Assembly: GCA_002325615.1 (NCBI GenBank)
Contig: DCSL01000027.1
Coordinates: 1 to 6,583, forward strand
Reading direction: 5' to 3'
Length of the DNA stretch: 6,583 bases
Origin: Amoebophilaceae bacterium UBA1467
Lineage (GTDB): Bacteria; Bacteroidota; Bacteroidia; Cytophagales; Amoebophilaceae
Under the pieces are notes generated by a model. It was not told the DNA's origin. It worked only from the letters and a program-made list of their open reading frames with translations, and searched no databases. Shown here piece by piece: positions 5,352 through 6,583 of this stretch; within the stretch, counting starts at the first letter, position 1, and each line of letters begins with the position of its first letter. The position numbers were made by a program, and so were the translations under genes.

Positions 5352-5675
5352 ACAGGGCTACCCCGATCTAAACTCGACCCTGGGCGGGCATCAGACAAGT
5401 AGATGGGCCCACACGCATTCACTTTACCTCACCACATTCCCTCAAAAGCGGTGCTTGATCTACATTAAGCAGCACATTTCCTCTAAGAAGAAAAGAACTT
5501 CGCCTTGGGATCAGGGGCGTTAGCATGGCAAGCGAAAGGCTACAAAATTTTCTGCCGTCTGAGTGGACATGAAGCACACGAGTTTTGGAAAGCTTTTAGT
5601 CTTAAGAGTATAGCTATGACGGCCCCTTCCCTAAAAGGGTGCCTTTCGTGTGGCAGGCAAAAATTAACATCCCAA

Positions 5676-6131
5676 CTATTGCTCGTAAGCCTTTACAACT
5701 ACACCAAACTCTTGGAGAAAATCTGCTCCTTCCTCCTGCTTGATGCCTTTGTAGGCCGCATAAGATTCCACATAAATGACTTTTTTGATACCTGCACTGA
5801 AAATAACACGTGCACAAGGCAAGCACGGTGCCAAGGTCACATAAAGCACAGCTCCTTCTACAGAAGTATGGTTTTTTATAGCATATAAAATGGCATTCTG
5901 CTCAGCATGCAAGGCCAGGAAGCAACTTCCTTTCGCATCTCTGGCGCAGCCTACACCAGGCCACTTCTCATCGCAATTGTAGGTACCCGCTGGAGGCCCA
6001 TTGTAACCAATAGAAATGATACGAGTGTCTTTGGCCAAAACAGCACCTACTTGCTTTTTGACACAGTGTGATCTTTTGGCTAAATTCGCTGCCAGTGCTA
6101 TGAAGATATCATCAAAGTCGGGTCTCTCCAT
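5676..6131 (-). CDS. dCMP deaminase (ComEB-like cytidine/deoxycytidylate deaminase family)
   Basis: This 151-residue zinc enzyme probably deaminates dCMP to dUMP, the precursor for thymidylate synthesis, in the cytoplasm. The catalytic motif HAEQNAI has zinc ligand His75 and the proton-shuttling Glu77. The second motif, PCLPCA, supplies zinc ligands Cys103 and Cys106. The N-terminal block RSHCVKKQVGAVLAKD and the motif GYNGPPAGT (42-50) are characteristic of dCMP deaminases rather than of cytidine or tRNA-adenosine deaminases. Cys23, Cys53, Cys62 and Cys70 may form a second, structural zinc site, as phage T4 dCMP deaminase has one, but this is an inference. The ATG at 6131 gives the family N-terminus. 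There is no Shine-Dalgarno. The gene stands alone, convergent with murB and divergent from the ABC-F gene. Confidence 0.92.
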   Translation of the reverse strand: MERPDFDDIFIALAANLAKRSHCVKKQVGAVLAKDTRIISIGYNGPPAGTYNCDEKWPGVGCARDAKGSCFLALHAEQNAILYAIKNHTSVEGAVLYVTLAPCLPCARVIFSAGIKKVIYVESYAAYKGIKQEEGADFLQEFGVVVKAYEQ

Positions 6132-6175
6132 TCAAAAATTCTTTGCAATCGCTGCATCAACGTAAGCTACCACGG

Positions 6176-6195
6176 CGAGGGAGCAGTCCCCCTCG
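6176..6195. repeat. GC-rich 6 bp inverted repeat in the divergent intergenic region
   Basis: CGAGGG (6176-6181) and CCCTCG (6190-6195) are exact reverse complements around an 8 nt loop. It lies 45 bp upstream of the dCMP deaminase start and 89 bp upstream of the ABC-F start, in a position to act as an operator or leader hairpin for either. Confidence 0.35.
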
Positions 6196-6233
6196 GGCAA
6201 ACTGAACGGCCACTCGCAAGCCCTATGGCCAGC

Positions 6234-6260
6234 GGATTTTTGGCAATCCTACCAGGTAGG
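6234..6260 (+). promoter_or_regulatory. Overlapping inverted repeats just upstream of the ABC-F gene, possible operator
   Basis: GGATT (6234-6238) and AATCC (6245-6249) form a 5 bp hairpin with a 6 nt loop. Overlapping it, CCTACC (6248-6253) and GGTAGG (6255-6260) form a perfect inverted repeat around a single base. A one-base centre cannot fold as RNA but is a normal layout for a dimeric DNA-binding protein. The pair ends 23 bp before the ABC-F ATG. GATTTTTG at 6235-6242 differs from the TAnnTTTG promoter box at one base, but no TTG is correctly spaced. Confidence 0.35.
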
Positions 6261-6283
6261 TCCACAAAATAGAAAAGATAAAG

Positions 6284-6583
6284 ATGATCGTAATTAATAA
6301 CCTAACCTATCAATTAGGTTCCAAGATACTCTACACACATGCTTCGTTGCACATTAAGCCCAAAGATAAGATCGGCCTGGTGGGGCTCAACGGCACGGGC
6401 AAGTCGACCCTACTCAAGATGATTGCTGGTGACCTGGTTCCTGACCAAGGAACTATCAGCCAACGGAAAGACTGCACCATCGGCTTTCTCAACCAAGACC
6501 TACTTTCTTACCAAACTACTGATAGCATCCGCAGTGTGGCCATGCTGGCCTTTGACAGCGCCGTAACAATCCAGAAAAAGATA
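6284..6583 (+). CDS. ABC-F family ATPase, N-terminal part (runs off the right edge)
   Basis: The first 100 codons of a soluble ABC ATPase are present; the reading frame is open to the window edge. The start MIVINNLTYQLGSKILY is that of ABC-F proteins (Uup/EttA/YdiF type), which have two fused ATPase domains, no membrane segment, and act on the ribosome. Walker A is intact as GLNGTGKST (34-42), preceded by KPKDKIGLV, and the Q-loop glutamine is Gln71 in GFLNQDL. The region after the Q-loop (LLSYQTTDSIRSVAMLAF) matches the ABC-F layout in which a first-domain insertion follows. Family membership is inferred from the N-terminus and the lack of any transporter-type features; the signature motif and second domain lie outside the window. 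Whether it confers antibiotic protection cannot be judged here. No Shine-Dalgarno precedes the ATG. Confidence 0.85.
   Translation, partial: MIVINNLTYQLGSKILYTHASLHIKPKDKIGLVGLNGTGKSTLLKMIAGDLVPDQGTISQRKDCTIGFLNQDLLSYQTTDSIRSVAMLAFDSAVTIQKKI

Larger units (their letters stand above)
5151..5675. other. Gene-free stretch between murB and the dCMP deaminase, probably a degraded mobile element
   Basis: No recognisable gene lies in these 525 bp. Short open frames exist on both strands, but none shows a domain I know, and they overlap one another. The stretch begins 3 bp after the murB stop with an IS-end-like motif. It contains a 12 bp palindrome and an overlapping hairpin at 5275-5307, a split direct repeat at 5305-5351, and an unrecognised plus-strand ORF piece from about 5487. 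No second copy of the end motif, in either orientation, is in the window. I see no tRNA fold. The most economical reading is an insertion element relic that has lost its transposase. Confidence 0.4.

Noticed and set aside
5326..5523. Plus-strand open frame of 65 codons in the gene-free stretch
   Set aside because: No recognisable domain, it overlaps other short frames and it starts inside the split direct repeat. It is better treated as part of the relic.
5614..5826. Minus-strand open frame of 70 codons
   Set aside because: It mostly overlaps the dCMP deaminase gene on the same strand in another frame and is a shadow of it.
1..6583. CRISPR arrays, tRNA or rRNA genes
   Set aside because: No regularly spaced repeats and no cloverleaf with a TTCGA-type T-arm were seen. 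The intergenic repeats are isolated pairs.

Overview
The window looks like a chromosomal segment of a Bacteroidota bacterium, probably a Cytophagales-type lineage and possibly a reduced, host-associated one. Three observations support the phylum. The protein sequences resemble Bacteroidota family members (the E2 acyltransferase, TrpS and the dCMP deaminase are the clearest by eye). No start codon has a convincing Shine-Dalgarno sequence. A promoter upstream of trpS matches the Bacteroidota consensus (TTG, 18 bp, TAnnTTTG). A host-associated lifestyle is only an inference, from a salvage transporter (pnuC), a decayed transporter fragment and an insertion-sequence-like relic.

Layout, left to right. 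Positions 1-225 (minus) hold the C-terminal part of what resembles an ABC-3 metal-transporter permease. It has no room for its N-terminal half and is probably a pseudogene. Next on the minus strand are pnuC (250-837, vitamin/nucleoside-type uptake) and a complete lipoyl-dependent 2-oxo acid dehydrogenase E2 gene (989-2251) with a large imperfect stem-loop in its leader. A complete YefM/YoeB toxin-antitoxin pair follows (2404-2915). A divergent intergenic region (2916-3103) carries the trpS promoter. On the plus strand come trpS (3104-4093) and murB (4131-5150), close enough to be co-transcribed. Positions 5151-5675 have no recognisable gene. They hold an IS-end-like motif just after murB, two mutually exclusive palindromes, a split direct repeat and an unrecognised ORF fragment, which reads best as a degraded mobile element. 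Then come a minus-strand dCMP deaminase gene (5676-6131), a 152 bp divergent intergenic region with several inverted repeats, and the first 100 codons of an ABC-F ATPase (6284 to the window edge, plus).

The genes do not form one pathway. They are separate housekeeping functions: cofactor or vitamin uptake, 2-oxo acid oxidation, tRNA charging, peptidoglycan precursor synthesis, dUMP supply for thymidylate and ribosome-associated ATPase activity. A TA module and decayed DNA are interspersed. I found no convincing new multi-gene system. The points most worth a second look are the non-coding structures: the E2 leader stem-loop, the alternating palindromes at 5275-5307 and the inverted repeats before the ABC-F gene.
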